A DNA stretch of 30,326 bases from assembly GCA_029855935.1 (NCBI GenBank), contig JAGSHN010000013.1, forward strand, positions 1-30,326. The letters are read 5' to 3'. The first letter of the stretch is position 1; the number at the start of each line of letters is the position of its first letter. Under the pieces are notes generated by a model, which was not told the DNA's origin, ran no database searches, and saw nothing but the letters and a program-made list of their open reading frames with translations. The DNA comes from Candidatus Thorarchaeota archaeon (lineage in GTDB: Archaea > Asgardarchaeota > Thorarchaeia > Thorarchaeales > Thorarchaeaceae). The translations under genes were made by a program, and so were the position numbers. This document shows positions 22,801-29,796 of this stretch, piece by piece.

Positions 22801-23265
22801 ATGCCGACGTATCGGTATAGCATAATAGGCCTAGACCCGGACAGGACCGCAATAGCCAGCGGTAGAAACTTGAGGTGTTCGCCGAAGCACAGTCGCGAGG
22901 TATGTAACGCCATCCGCGGGATGATGCTAGACAAGGCCATAGAGCTGCTGGAGAGTGTCATCGAGGAGAAGGCATGGATTCCCTACAAGCGCCACAAGAA
23001 GAAGCGCGGCCATCACCCTGGCATGCGCAAGTGGGCGGCTGGTGGCCACCCCGTCAAGGCATCGAAGTTGATACTCAAGGTCCTGAAGAATGTGGAGGCG
23101 AACGCTGATGACAAGGGCCTGGACATAGACCGCCTCAAGATTATCCACGCAGCAGCCCATCGTGGTCGTACCTACAAGAAGTACATCGAGCGAGCCTTTG
23201 GTAGGAGTACGCCCTATTTTGAGTACACGACCCATGTCGAGATAGTCGTGGAAGAGGTGGCATAG
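22801..23265 (+). CDS. rpl22: Ribosomal protein uL22
   Basis: 154 residues, the usual archaeal length. Recognised from SGRNLRCSPKHSREVCNAIRGM, then a basic hairpin region (YKRHKKKRGHHPGMRKW) and the end HAAAHRGRTYKKYIERAFGRSTP. uL22 binds 23S rRNA and lines the peptide exit tunnel with its hairpin. It is the first gene of the cluster here; the usual archaeal upstream genes uL3, uL4, uL23, uL2 and uS19 are not in front of it. Its TAG touches the GTG of uS3 with no gap. Confidence 0.97.
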   Translation: MPTYRYSIIGLDPDRTAIASGRNLRCSPKHSREVCNAIRGMMLDKAIELLESVIEEKAWIPYKRHKKKRGHHPGMRKWAAGGHPVKASKLILKVLKNVEANADDKGLDIDRLKIIHAAAHRGRTYKKYIERAFGRSTPYFEYTTHVEIVVEEVA

Positions 23266-24183
23266 GTGTCAGCGGTCAAGTATTTCATCGAGCAGAACAC
23301 CCGGAAGCTGAAGGTGGACGAGTTCCTGGCTCGTGAACTCAACTCTGCAGGCTATGGCGGAGTCGAGATTCGCAAGATGCCCACTCGCACAGAGGTCATC
23401 ATTCACGCCTCTCGCCCCGGCGTGGTCATTGGTCGTAGAGGGTCCAAGATCCGTGAGTTGACCGACATCCTTGAGCACGACTATGGCATTCCCAACGCGC
23501 AGGTCGAGGTCGCAGAGATTGAGAACCCGTGGCTGAATGCTCAGGTGATGGCGTCAAGGCTCGCGCGTCAGCTGGAGCGGGGTGTGAGATTCAGACGGAT
23601 GGCCTACTGGATACTCAGGAGGGTCATGAGGGCTGGGGCCTATGGCTGCGAGATCATTGTGAAGGGCAAGCTATCAAGTCGGAGAGCCCGATATCAGAAG
23701 TTCAGACAGGCAACCATTGCCAAGACTGGTGAGCCCGCAGAGCTCTTCGTTGACGAGGCTGATGACATAGCGGTCCTGAAACCGGGCGTTATCGGCGTGA
23801 AGGTCAGAATCATGAAGCCTGACGTGAAGCTGCCGGGTGTGGTCCACGTCAAGAAGCCGAAACCCAAGAAGCCAGAGGAGCTCGAGCTTGTGAAGGCTCC
23901 CGAGGAGGTCGAGGAGGCGCCTCCGGAGGCAGAGGCAATCGAGGCGGAGCTTGAGGGCATCACTGACATTGAGGATCTGAAGGAGCTTGAGGAGCTCGAC
24001 GCACTGGATCTTGTTGAGGAGGCACCACCAGCCGCAGAGCCCGCATCCGATGAGGAGGTCAAGCCCTCCGAGGAGCCGTCACAGGCTGATGAGGCGGCCC
24101 AGGAAGAAGAGAAGGACTCGCCTGTGGCTGACAAAGAGTCGCTCGAGGAACTGGACGGGCTTGGCACTGAAGGAGGCGAATGA
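23266..24183 (+). CDS. rps3: Ribosomal protein uS3 with long acidic tail
   Basis: 305 residues. The KH domain GVVIGRRGSKIREL (GxxG at 56-59) and the S3 C-terminal domain (LERGVRFRRMAYWILRRVMRAGAYGCEIIVKGKLSSRRARYQKF) are clear. uS3 sits at the mRNA entry of the small subunit. The conserved protein ends near residue 208. The last about 96 residues are a low-complexity tail with about 38 Asp/Glu and about 5 Lys, probably disordered. Tails of this kind are known in some archaeal S3 proteins but vary in length. The start is GTG, directly after the uL22 stop. Confidence 0.97.
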   Translation: MSAVKYFIEQNTRKLKVDEFLARELNSAGYGGVEIRKMPTRTEVIIHASRPGVVIGRRGSKIRELTDILEHDYGIPNAQVEVAEIENPWLNAQVMASRLARQLERGVRFRRMAYWILRRVMRAGAYGCEIIVKGKLSSRRARYQKFRQATIAKTGEPAELFVDEADDIAVLKPGVIGVKVRIMKPDVKLPGVVHVKKPKPKKPEELELVKAPEEVEEAPPEAEAIEAELEGITDIEDLKELEELDALDLVEEAPPAAEPASDEEVKPSEEPSQADEAAQEEEKDSPVADKESLEELDGLGTEGGE

Positions 24184-24401
24184 GTGTGGCACGACTTACT
24201 GCCAAGGACATACGAAAGATGACTCCAGCAGAGCGTCAAAAGAAGCTCGAGAGTCTGTACGATGAGCTCACCTCTGTGAGAATTCAGCAGGTGACAGGCG
24301 GGACAACCGAGAACCCGTTCAAGATACGTTCCATCAAGAGAGCGATTGCGCGTATCCTCACAATTCAGCATGAAGAGCAGCTGGAGGCCGACAGACAGTG
24401 A
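24180..24401 (+). CDS. rpl29: Ribosomal protein uL29
   Basis: 73 residues. LTAKDIRKMTPAERQKKLESLYDELTSVRIQ and IRSIKRAIARILTIQHEE form the two-helix hairpin of uL29, which binds near the exit tunnel and the SRP docking site. ATG overlaps the uS3 stop by 4 nt (ATGA), implying translational coupling. The next gene also overlaps by 4 nt. Confidence 0.95.
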   Translation: MSVARLTAKDIRKMTPAERQKKLESLYDELTSVRIQQVTGGTTENPFKIRSIKRAIARILTIQHEEQLEADRQ

Positions 24402-24679
24402 TCACTGCTCAGAATATCATCAGGCATGAGATACTCGGGCTCCCTGCTCACGTGGTCCAGTCCCGTGACCCGACGCTGGTGTGTCGACGGGGGACGATTG
24501 TCGACGAGTCGAAGGAGATGATAGAGCTCGATACCACAGAGGGGACTATCAGGATTCCGAAGACGGTGTCTGTACTCGACATCATGCTACCGGATGGAAC
24601 TGTGGTACGCGTTGATGGGAGTCTTCTTAGAGGTCGTCCCGAGGACCGACTGAAGAGGCCTGTGAAGAGGAGATGGTGA
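24398..24679 (+). CDS. rnp1: RNase P protein component 1 (Rpp29/Pop4)
   Basis: 93 residues. The Sm-like barrel of Rpp29 is visible: ILGLPAHVVQSRDPTLVCRRGTIVDESKEMIELDTTEGTIRIPKTVSVLDIMLPDG. It pairs with Rpp21 on RNase P RNA and aids 5' processing of pre-tRNA. Its position between uL29 and uS17 is the standard archaeal location. The GTG start overlaps the uL29 stop by 4 nt. The basic C-terminus (RLKRPVKRRW) fits RNA binding. Confidence 0.95.
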   Translation: MITAQNIIRHEILGLPAHVVQSRDPTLVCRRGTIVDESKEMIELDTTEGTIRIPKTVSVLDIMLPDGTVVRVDGSLLRGRPEDRLKRPVKRRW

Positions 24680-25047
24680 ACTTGGCAAAGAAGAAGCAGA
24701 AGGTCCGAAACATTGGCATCCCCAACGTGACGCCTCCTGAGAGGGTCTGCGATGACCCTAACTGTCCATTCCACGGCAACCTGCCGGTGCGTGGCAGAAT
24801 AATGGAGGGTGTGGTGACAAGTACCAAGATGCACAAGGCAATCACATTCCAGATGGACTATCTGGCGTTGATCAAGAAGTACGCACGGTACGAACGAAGG
24901 CGGTCAAAGAAGCATGCGCATCTCCCCGACTGCATCGATGTCCAAGTCGGCGACATCGTGAAGGTCGTGGAGTGTAGACCCCTCAGCAAGACGATCTCGT
25001 GCGTTGTAGTCGAGGCGCGACGGCCCGCCACTCATCAGGAGGTGTAG
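24673..25047 (+). CDS. rps17: Ribosomal protein uS17
   Basis: 124 residues. GIPNVTPPERVCDDPNCPFHGNLPVRGRIMEGVVTSTKMHKAITFQMDYL is a typical archaeal uS17 with the CDDPNCPFHG insert. The OB-fold core binds 16S rRNA. ATG 24673 overlaps the rnp1 stop, but GAGGAG abuts it with no spacing. TTG 24682 has that site 9 nt upstream and gives M-A-K-K-K-Q-K, so translation may really begin there. Confidence 0.96.
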   Translation: MVNLAKKKQKVRNIGIPNVTPPERVCDDPNCPFHGNLPVRGRIMEGVVTSTKMHKAITFQMDYLALIKKYARYERRRSKKHAHLPDCIDVQVGDIVKVVECRPLSKTISCVVVEARRPATHQEV

Positions 25048-25050
25048 CAC

Positions 25051-25473
25051 GTGTCCAGGAAGATCAGTCGTGGTATTAGGAAGTTCATCCCGAGAATGTC
25101 TCGTGGCCTGCCCATTGGTGCCACACTTGTCTGTGCCGACAACTCAGGTGCTAAGGAGCTCAAGCTGATAACAGTCTTCGGCTACAAGGGCCGGCTCCGT
25201 AAGCTTGGCAAGGCAGGTATCGGTGACAGGGTCAACGTCACAGTCACGAAGGGCAAGCAGGAGCTCCGCAAGCAGGTGCTTCAGGCTGTGATAGTCCGTC
25301 AAAAGAAGCCCTACCGAAGGCCAGACGGCACATGGATGCAGTTTGAGGACAATGCTGCAGTCCTGATCAAGCCTGGCGGCGAGCCTCAGGGCTCCGAGAT
25401 GCGTGGTCCAATGGCCCGTGAGGTCACACTGCGATGGCCCCGTGTCGCAGCCATTGCATCGAAGATAGTATGA
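25051..25473 (+). CDS. rpl14: Ribosomal protein uL14
   Basis: 140 residues. GATLVCADNSGAKELKLITVFGYKGR, GIGDRVNVTVTKGKQELRKQVLQAVIVRQKK and FEDNAAVLIKPGGEPQGSEMRGPMARE are diagnostic. uL14 sits at the subunit interface. GTG start, with AGGAGGTG about 6 nt upstream. A basic N-terminal extension of about 20 residues precedes the barrel, as in other archaeal and eukaryotic forms. Confidence 0.97.
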   Translation: MSRKISRGIRKFIPRMSRGLPIGATLVCADNSGAKELKLITVFGYKGRLRKLGKAGIGDRVNVTVTKGKQELRKQVLQAVIVRQKKPYRRPDGTWMQFEDNAAVLIKPGGEPQGSEMRGPMAREVTLRWPRVAAIASKIV

Positions 25474-25489
25474 GCGAGGTTGATGACGA

Positions 25490-25876
25490 ATGACGAAGAT
25501 ACCGAAGACGAGGTCTCCGCGCAAGCAGAGGCAGCGGCTCTACAAGTCGCCCCTACACGCACACAAGAAGATGTTGAGATGCAGGCTGGCAGACGACCTG
25601 CGCGAGGAGTATGGTGTGCGTTCGATGGTGGTCCGCAAGGGTGACCTTGTCCGTATAATGCGGGGACAGTTTCGCGACACAGAGGCCAAGGTGACGAGAG
25701 TGGAGTACTCAAAGATCCGCGTCTATGTCGATGCTGCAACCACGACGAAGGCAGACGGCAAGGAGGTACCAATTCCGCTTCATCCATCAAATCTGATGAT
25801 AACCAAGCTCGAACTTGATGACGAACGGCGTCGTATCCTTGAGCGGAGGGCGGCCCAGGCAGCGGAGGTCGAGTAG
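25490..25876 (+). CDS. rpl24: Ribosomal protein uL24
   Basis: 128 residues. The N-terminal basic segment (KTRSPRKQRQRLYKSPLHAHKKMLRCRLADDLREEYGVRS) and the KOW motif (VVRKGDLVRIMRGQFRDTEAKVTRVEYSKIRVYVDAA) match the archaeal and eukaryotic (L26-type) uL24. It is an early assembly protein near the tunnel exit. The start is the ATG 16 nt after uL14, with a GAGGT-type site. The eS4 gene follows after 2 nt. Confidence 0.96.
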   Translation: MTKIPKTRSPRKQRQRLYKSPLHAHKKMLRCRLADDLREEYGVRSMVVRKGDLVRIMRGQFRDTEAKVTRVEYSKIRVYVDAATTTKADGKEVPIPLHPSNLMITKLELDDERRRILERRAAQAAEVE

Positions 25877-25878
25877 AT

Positions 25879-26637
25879 ATGGCAAGACGAGGTCAGAAGA
25901 AGCATCTGAAACGGCTCCCAGCGCCGAGGCACTGGCCTATCAAGAGAAAGGAGGGCAAGTTCACCACACGCGTGATACCCGGACCTCATTCAAAGGAGGA
26001 GTGCGTGACTCTCGCGATTCTCCTGCGTGAGATGCTTGGGTACGCTGAGACAATGCGAGAGGTCAAGGCAATACTCAACTCTCGTCAGGTCCTCGTTGAT
26101 GGGCGTGTCCGCCGAGAGCCTCGATTCCCCGTTGGTGTGATGGATGTCATCGAGATAAAGTCCTCAGGCGACATCTTCAGGATTCTCCCGAAGATGCGCG
26201 GAGGCCTCAGACTAGTCCCCATAAGTCCTGAGGAGGCCAAGTTCAAGTTATGCCGTATCGAGCGAAAGATGATGGTCCCTGGCGGAAGGGTCCAGATGAC
26301 CACGCATGATGGTCGCAACCTGCTGTTGCCTGATGGTCACAAACCCTCGGAGTTTCACACTCTCGACACGGTCAAGATAAGCATACCTGACCAGGAGTTC
26401 ATCGAGTCGTATCCTCTGCGTGAGGGCGCGTATGCCATAGTCACTCAGGGTAAGAACGTCGGTATTGAGGGCCGTGTGATCGCTGTCGAGCGCAGATTCG
26501 GGACTCACGCCAGTACGGTCACTCTTGAGGATCCGTCGGGCAACCAGTTCCAGACGGCTCTTGAGTATGTCTTCGTTGTTGGCGCTGAGCGACCAGAGGT
26601 ACAGCTCCAGCCTGCAGCAGGAGGTGTAACTGCATGA
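25879..26637 (+). CDS. rps4e: Ribosomal protein eS4
   Basis: 252 residues. It has an N-terminal basic segment (MARRGQKKHLKRLPAPRHWPIKRKEGKF), an S4-type RNA-binding domain (MREVKAILNSRQVLVDGRVRREPRFPVGVMDVIEI), a central domain and a KOW motif (YAIVTQGKNVGIEGRVIAVERRFG). eS4 is present in archaea and eukaryotes but not bacteria. ATG lies 2 nt after the uL24 stop, and the gene overlaps uL5 by 4 nt (ATGA). Confidence 0.97.
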   Translation: MARRGQKKHLKRLPAPRHWPIKRKEGKFTTRVIPGPHSKEECVTLAILLREMLGYAETMREVKAILNSRQVLVDGRVRREPRFPVGVMDVIEIKSSGDIFRILPKMRGGLRLVPISPEEAKFKLCRIERKMMVPGGRVQMTTHDGRNLLLPDGHKPSEFHTLDTVKISIPDQEFIESYPLREGAYAIVTQGKNVGIEGRVIAVERRFGTHASTVTLEDPSGNQFQTALEYVFVVGAERPEVQLQPAAGGVTA

Positions 26638-27227
26638 CTGCTGTCCAAGAGAACATCACTCCTCACGAGGACATAATCCTGAAGGAGTGGGAGGCCTGTC
26701 CGATGAGGCGTCCCTATATCGCCAAGGTGGTCGTGGACATATGCACTGGTGGTGGGGAGCCTCTGAAGCGTGCTGCGACAATCCTTGAGAATCTGACGGG
26801 CCAGAAGCCTGTTCAGTCGAGGGCCAAGCAGACGATACGCGACTTTGGGATACGGAAGAAAGAGCCCATTGCGGTCAGAGTCACACTCCGGCATCAGCGG
26901 GCTATCGACTTTCTGAAGCGCGCCCTGCAGGCCAAGGACAACATACTGCTGATCAAGAACTGGGATGAGGATGGCAACTTCGCCTTTGGGATCAAGGAAC
27001 ACATTGACATCCCTGGTGTCAAGTATGACCCTGAGCTTGGAATTCAGGGGATGAACATCACAGTCGTGATTGAGCGTCCCGGGTTCAGAGTCAAGCGCAG
27101 GCGGAGACGTAGGGCGAAGGTGCCGTGGCGACACAGGATGACTCCCGAGGAGAGCATGGTATTCATGAAGCGGGAGTTTGGCGTTGAGATACTTGAGAAG
27201 GAGCGTGAACGCACGTACCTGTTCTGA
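26634..27227 (+). CDS. rpl5: Ribosomal protein uL5
   Basis: 197 residues. MRRPYIAKVVVDICTGGGEPLKRAATILENLTGQKPVQSRAKQTIRDFGIRKKEPIAVRVTLR is a clear archaeal uL5, which binds 5S rRNA in the central protuberance. A basic stretch (RVKRRRRRRAKVPWRHRM) lies towards the C-terminus. ATG overlaps the eS4 stop by 4 nt. The first about 22 residues are a variable extension. Confidence 0.97.
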   Translation: MTAVQENITPHEDIILKEWEACPMRRPYIAKVVVDICTGGGEPLKRAATILENLTGQKPVQSRAKQTIRDFGIRKKEPIAVRVTLRHQRAIDFLKRALQAKDNILLIKNWDEDGNFAFGIKEHIDIPGVKYDPELGIQGMNITVVIERPGFRVKRRRRRRAKVPWRHRMTPEESMVFMKREFGVEILEKERERTYLF

Positions 27228-27243
27228 GCGAGGTGAGATGTAG

Positions 27244-27414
27244 ATGAGTACCAAGAGAGAACAGAGCAAGAAGACAAAGAAAATCGGCAAGGGAAGCCGC
27301 ACCTGCATCAGATGCGGTACACATCGTGCGATCATTCGCTCCTACGGCCTGAACATGTGCCGTCGGTGTTTCAGGGAAACGGCGGAGAAGTTGGGATTCC
27401 GTAAGTACAGGTAG
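27244..27414 (+). CDS. rps14: Ribosomal protein uS14 (zinc-binding type)
   Basis: 56 residues, short enough to be missed by a 60-codon cutoff. CIRCG and CRRC form the zinc site, followed by [14 protein letters not shown], the conserved uS14 end. The basic N-terminus ([17 protein letters not shown]) is typical of archaeal forms. uS14 binds the 3' major domain of 16S rRNA. ATG 27244 follows GAGGTGA by about 8 nt, and the next gene begins 16 nt after the TAG. Position between uL5 and uS8 is standard. Confidence 0.97.
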   Translation: MSTKREQSKKTKKIGKGSRTCIRCGTHRAIIRSYGLNMCRRCFRETAEKLGFRKYR

Positions 27415-27430
27415 GGAGGTTGATGATGAG

Positions 27431-27823
27431 ATGACACTACTAGACCCACTTGCTGACGCGCTGTCGAGCATCTACAACAGCGAGATCATCGGCAAGTCCG
27501 AGGTTGTCGTTGCTCCCGCCTCCAGCCTGATTGAGCGCGTTCTGCGTGTCATGCAGGCGAAGGGCTACATTGGTGAGTTTGAGCGGATAGATGACGGAAA
27601 GGCAGGTCGCTTCAGGATACAGCTGATGGGCCGTACAAACAAGTGTGGCGTAATCAAGCCGCGGTACCCCGTCAAACGCGATGGATTCGAGAAGTTCGAG
27701 AAGCGATACCTTCCTGCCTACAACTACGGTATCCTGATTGTCACAACACCAGAGGGTGTGATGACGCACGAGGAGGCAAAGAAGCGAGGTATTGGCGGCA
27801 GACTGCTGGCCTATGTGTATTGA
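27431..27823 (+). CDS. rps8: Ribosomal protein uS8
   Basis: 130 residues. [47 protein letters not shown] and the end [31 protein letters not shown] are diagnostic. uS8 binds helix 21 of 16S rRNA and, in several organisms, its own mRNA. GGGAGGT lies about 10 nt upstream of the ATG. Confidence 0.97.
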   Translation: MTLLDPLADALSSIYNSEIIGKSEVVVAPASSLIERVLRVMQAKGYIGEFERIDDGKAGRFRIQLMGRTNKCGVIKPRYPVKRDGFEKFEKRYLPAYNYGILIVTTPEGVMTHEEAKKRGIGGRLLAYVY

Positions 27824-27837
27824 GGAGGTCCTGATAG

Positions 27838-28401
27838 ATGCCCAGCGAAGTATTGTACGAGAAGCGCATCGAGATTCCCGAGGACTGCCAGGTGGAGATT
27901 GACGGTAAGACGGTCCGCGTGACTGGCCCCAGGGGCACCCTCGAACGGACCTTTCCCGAGCCTCAGACGCGGATTAGAATCGAGGGTAACGAGCTGGTTG
28001 CCTCCACCAATATCTCTAGAAAACGCACCCGGGCGTTGGTGGGGACAATCATTGCTCACGTCCGCAACATGTTCATCGGTGTTCGACATGGGTACACATA
28101 CGAGATGAAGGTGGTCTATTCGCACTTTCCGATAACCGTCGAGGTTCAGGGCAGAGAGGTGATCATCAAGAACTTCATCGGAGAGCGTGGTGTCCGAAGA
28201 GCGCGTATAATTGGCGATGTGGACATCAAGATTCACGAGGATGAGGTCATTATCAGTGGCATCGATATCGAGCATGTTTCGCAGACAGCCGCGAACATTC
28301 AGCTGGCTTGCAAGATTCGTGACAAGGATCGCCGGGTCTTCTTGGATGGTATCTATGTCATCAGGAAGCGCAAGGGTGAGCACGTGAAGTCTGTGGTGTA
28401 A
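27838..28401 (+). CDS. rpl6: Ribosomal protein uL6
   Basis: 187 residues. Two related alpha/beta domains are visible. The first contains KTVRVTGPRGTLERTFPEPQTRIRIEGNEL and an RKRTRALVGTIIAHVRNMFIGV helix. The second contains FIGERGVRRARIIGDVDIKIHEDEVIISGIDIEHVSQTAANIQLACKIRDKDRRVFLDGIYVI. uL6 binds near the sarcin-ricin loop. GAGGTCC precedes the ATG by about 8 nt. Confidence 0.97.
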   Translation: MPSEVLYEKRIEIPEDCQVEIDGKTVRVTGPRGTLERTFPEPQTRIRIEGNELVASTNISRKRTRALVGTIIAHVRNMFIGVRHGYTYEMKVVYSHFPITVEVQGREVIIKNFIGERGVRRARIIGDVDIKIHEDEVIISGIDIEHVSQTAANIQLACKIRDKDRRVFLDGIYVIRKRKGEHVKSVV

Positions 28402-28414
28402 GGAGGATCATCTG

Positions 28415-29347
28415 ATGTCGGAGAAGCCCAAGACACGGAAGAAGAAGGCGGAGCCGAAGGAAGAGAAGCCGAAGGCTGCAAAGAAGACGACCACAAGGAA
28501 GAAGGCGGAGCCGAAGGAAGAGAAGCCGAAGGCTGCAAAGAAGACGACCACAAGGAAGAAGGCCGAGCCCAAGGAAGAGAAGCCGAAGGCTACAAAGAAG
28601 ACGACCACCAAGAAGAAGGCGGAGCCGAAGGAAGAGAAGCCGAAGGCTACAAAGAAGACGACCACCAAGAAGAAGGCCGAGCCCAAGGAAGAGAAGCCGA
28701 AGACTGCAAAGAAGACGACCACAAGGAAGAAGGCCGAGCCCAAGGAAGAGAAGCCGAAGGCTGCAAAGAAGACGACCACAAGGAAGAAGGCCGAGCCCAA
28801 GGAAGAGAAGCCCAAAACAGCCCCTCGCAGGAAGCGCAAGACTACGAAGAAGATAGTGCCGACAAAGCCCAAAGAGGAGCGGCCTGCCACGCGTGATCTC
28901 ATGGTCCGGTCGCGTCTATTTAGGCTCAGACAGATGATGCGAAGACGTCAGCCCGCCTTCAGGCATGAGCAGGCACATCGCTGGGTCAGAGTGAAGGACT
29001 CGTGGCGGAAGGTTCGAGGCATTGATAGCGCCACGCGTGAGAAGCGTAAGGGTCGTCCGAGAATGGTGGAGATAGGGTATCGCAAACCACGCCTGGTTCG
29101 GGGGGTCCATCCGTCCGGGTATGTCGAGGTGCTTGTGTATCGCCCTGCGGATCTCGATTCATTGGACCCCGAGGTCCATGCAGCGCGGATTGCGTCTACA
29201 GTCGGCGCTCTGAAGCGACAGGAGATCATCAAAAAGGCCGAGTCTATGATGATCAGAGTACTCAATGCCGGAGCCCCAGAGGCCCTTGAGGAGGAAGACC
29301 TCTTCACGGAGCTTGAGGGCATTGGAATGGAGGCTGGAGGCAGATGA
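28415..29347 (+). CDS. rpl32e: Ribosomal protein eL32 with H1-like repetitive N-terminal tail
   Basis: 310 residues. The conserved eL32 core starts near residue 165 (MVRSRLFRLRQMMRRRQPAFRHEQAHRWVRVKDSWRKVRGIDSATREKRKGRPRMVEIGYR) and is about 130 residues long. It is preceded by about 155 residues dominated by a 19-residue repeat, KKAEPKEEKPKAAKKTTTR. Six complete copies and one partial fill residues 10-136, each with a net charge of about +5. The composition (Lys, Pro, Ala, Thr, Glu) resembles histone H1 tails and the Lys/Ala/Pro tails of some eukaryotic ribosomal proteins. Lys/Glu-rich N-terminal extensions occur in some archaeal eL32 proteins; this one is long and strikingly regular. AGGAGG lies 8 nt before the ATG. 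The 3' end overlaps eL19 by 4 nt. Confidence 0.95.
   Translation: MSEKPKTRKKKAEPKEEKPKAAKKTTTRKKAEPKEEKPKAAKKTTTRKKAEPKEEKPKATKKTTTKKKAEPKEEKPKATKKTTTKKKAEPKEEKPKTAKKTTTRKKAEPKEEKPKAAKKTTTRKKAEPKEEKPKTAPRRKRKTTKKIVPTKPKEERPATRDLMVRSRLFRLRQMMRRRQPAFRHEQAHRWVRVKDSWRKVRGIDSATREKRKGRPRMVEIGYRKPRLVRGVHPSGYVEVLVYRPADLDSLDPEVHAARIASTVGALKRQEIIKKAESMMIRVLNAGAPEALEEEDLFTELEGIGMEAGGR
28442..28822 (+). repeat. 57-bp tandem repeat, 6 full copies plus partial, inside eL32
   Basis: In-frame 57-bp units start at 28442, 28499, 28556, 28613, 28670 and 28727, with a partial copy at 28784-28822. Copies are nearly identical at DNA level. Variants fall into a few blocks: GCGGAGCCG versus GCCGAGCCC near the unit start, and ACAAGG versus ACCAAG at the end. 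Copies 3 and 4 share the ATKKTTTK version. This pattern points to recent duplication or unequal recombination rather than slow divergence. Confidence 0.95.
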
Positions 29348-29796
29348 AACTCAATATGCAAAAACGCCTAGCATCCGAAGTGATGAAGGTCGGCAGAAGC
29401 CGAGTGTGGATTGACCCTGAGTTCATCGATGAGGTCTCCCTCGCAATAACGAAGGAGGATATTCGCCGACTCGTGGACGAGGGTGCCATCCAGAGAAAGC
29501 AGAAGAAGGGAGTGAGCAGAGGTCGGGCCCGCTACGTCATGCGTCAGAAGCGCAAGGGACAGAGGAAGGGTCCGGGCCGAAGAAAGGGCAAGACCACGGC
29601 CCGCCTGTCGGGCAAGGAGCGTTGGATGCGGCGTATTCGTCCGATGAGAAAGGAGCTGAAGCGACTACGCGACGAGGGCCGAATCACACGTGCCACATAC
29701 AGAATGCTCTACCTGAAGGCGAAGGGCAACGCCTTCCGCAATACTGCTCACCTGAGGACGTACATCGCCGAACACCGGCTGGAGGTGTCCAAGTAG
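29344..29796 (+). CDS. rpl19e: Ribosomal protein eL19
   Basis: 150 residues. QKRLASEVMKVGRSRVWIDPEFIDEVSLAITKEDIRRLVDEGAIQ, then the basic RGRARYVMRQKRKGQRKGPGRRKGKTTARLSGKERWMRRIRPMRKELKRL and YLKAKGNAFRN, are diagnostic. eL19 is found in archaea and eukaryotes and forms an intersubunit bridge. The ATG overlaps the eL32 stop by 4 nt. Confidence 0.97.
   Translation: MKLNMQKRLASEVMKVGRSRVWIDPEFIDEVSLAITKEDIRRLVDEGAIQRKQKKGVSRGRARYVMRQKRKGQRKGPGRRKGKTTARLSGKERWMRRIRPMRKELKRLRDEGRITRATYRMLYLKAKGNAFRNTAHLRTYIAEHRLEVSK

Noticed and set aside
26505-27335. Minus-strand 276-codon ORF opposite eS4/uL5/uS14
   Set aside because: Overlaps three clear ribosomal protein genes and has no domain.
28408-28902. 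Hydrophobic repetitive minus-strand ORF that looks like a membrane protein
   Set aside because: It is the antisense reading of the eL32 57-bp repeat (Lys codons read as Phe/Leu); no promoter or ribosome site.
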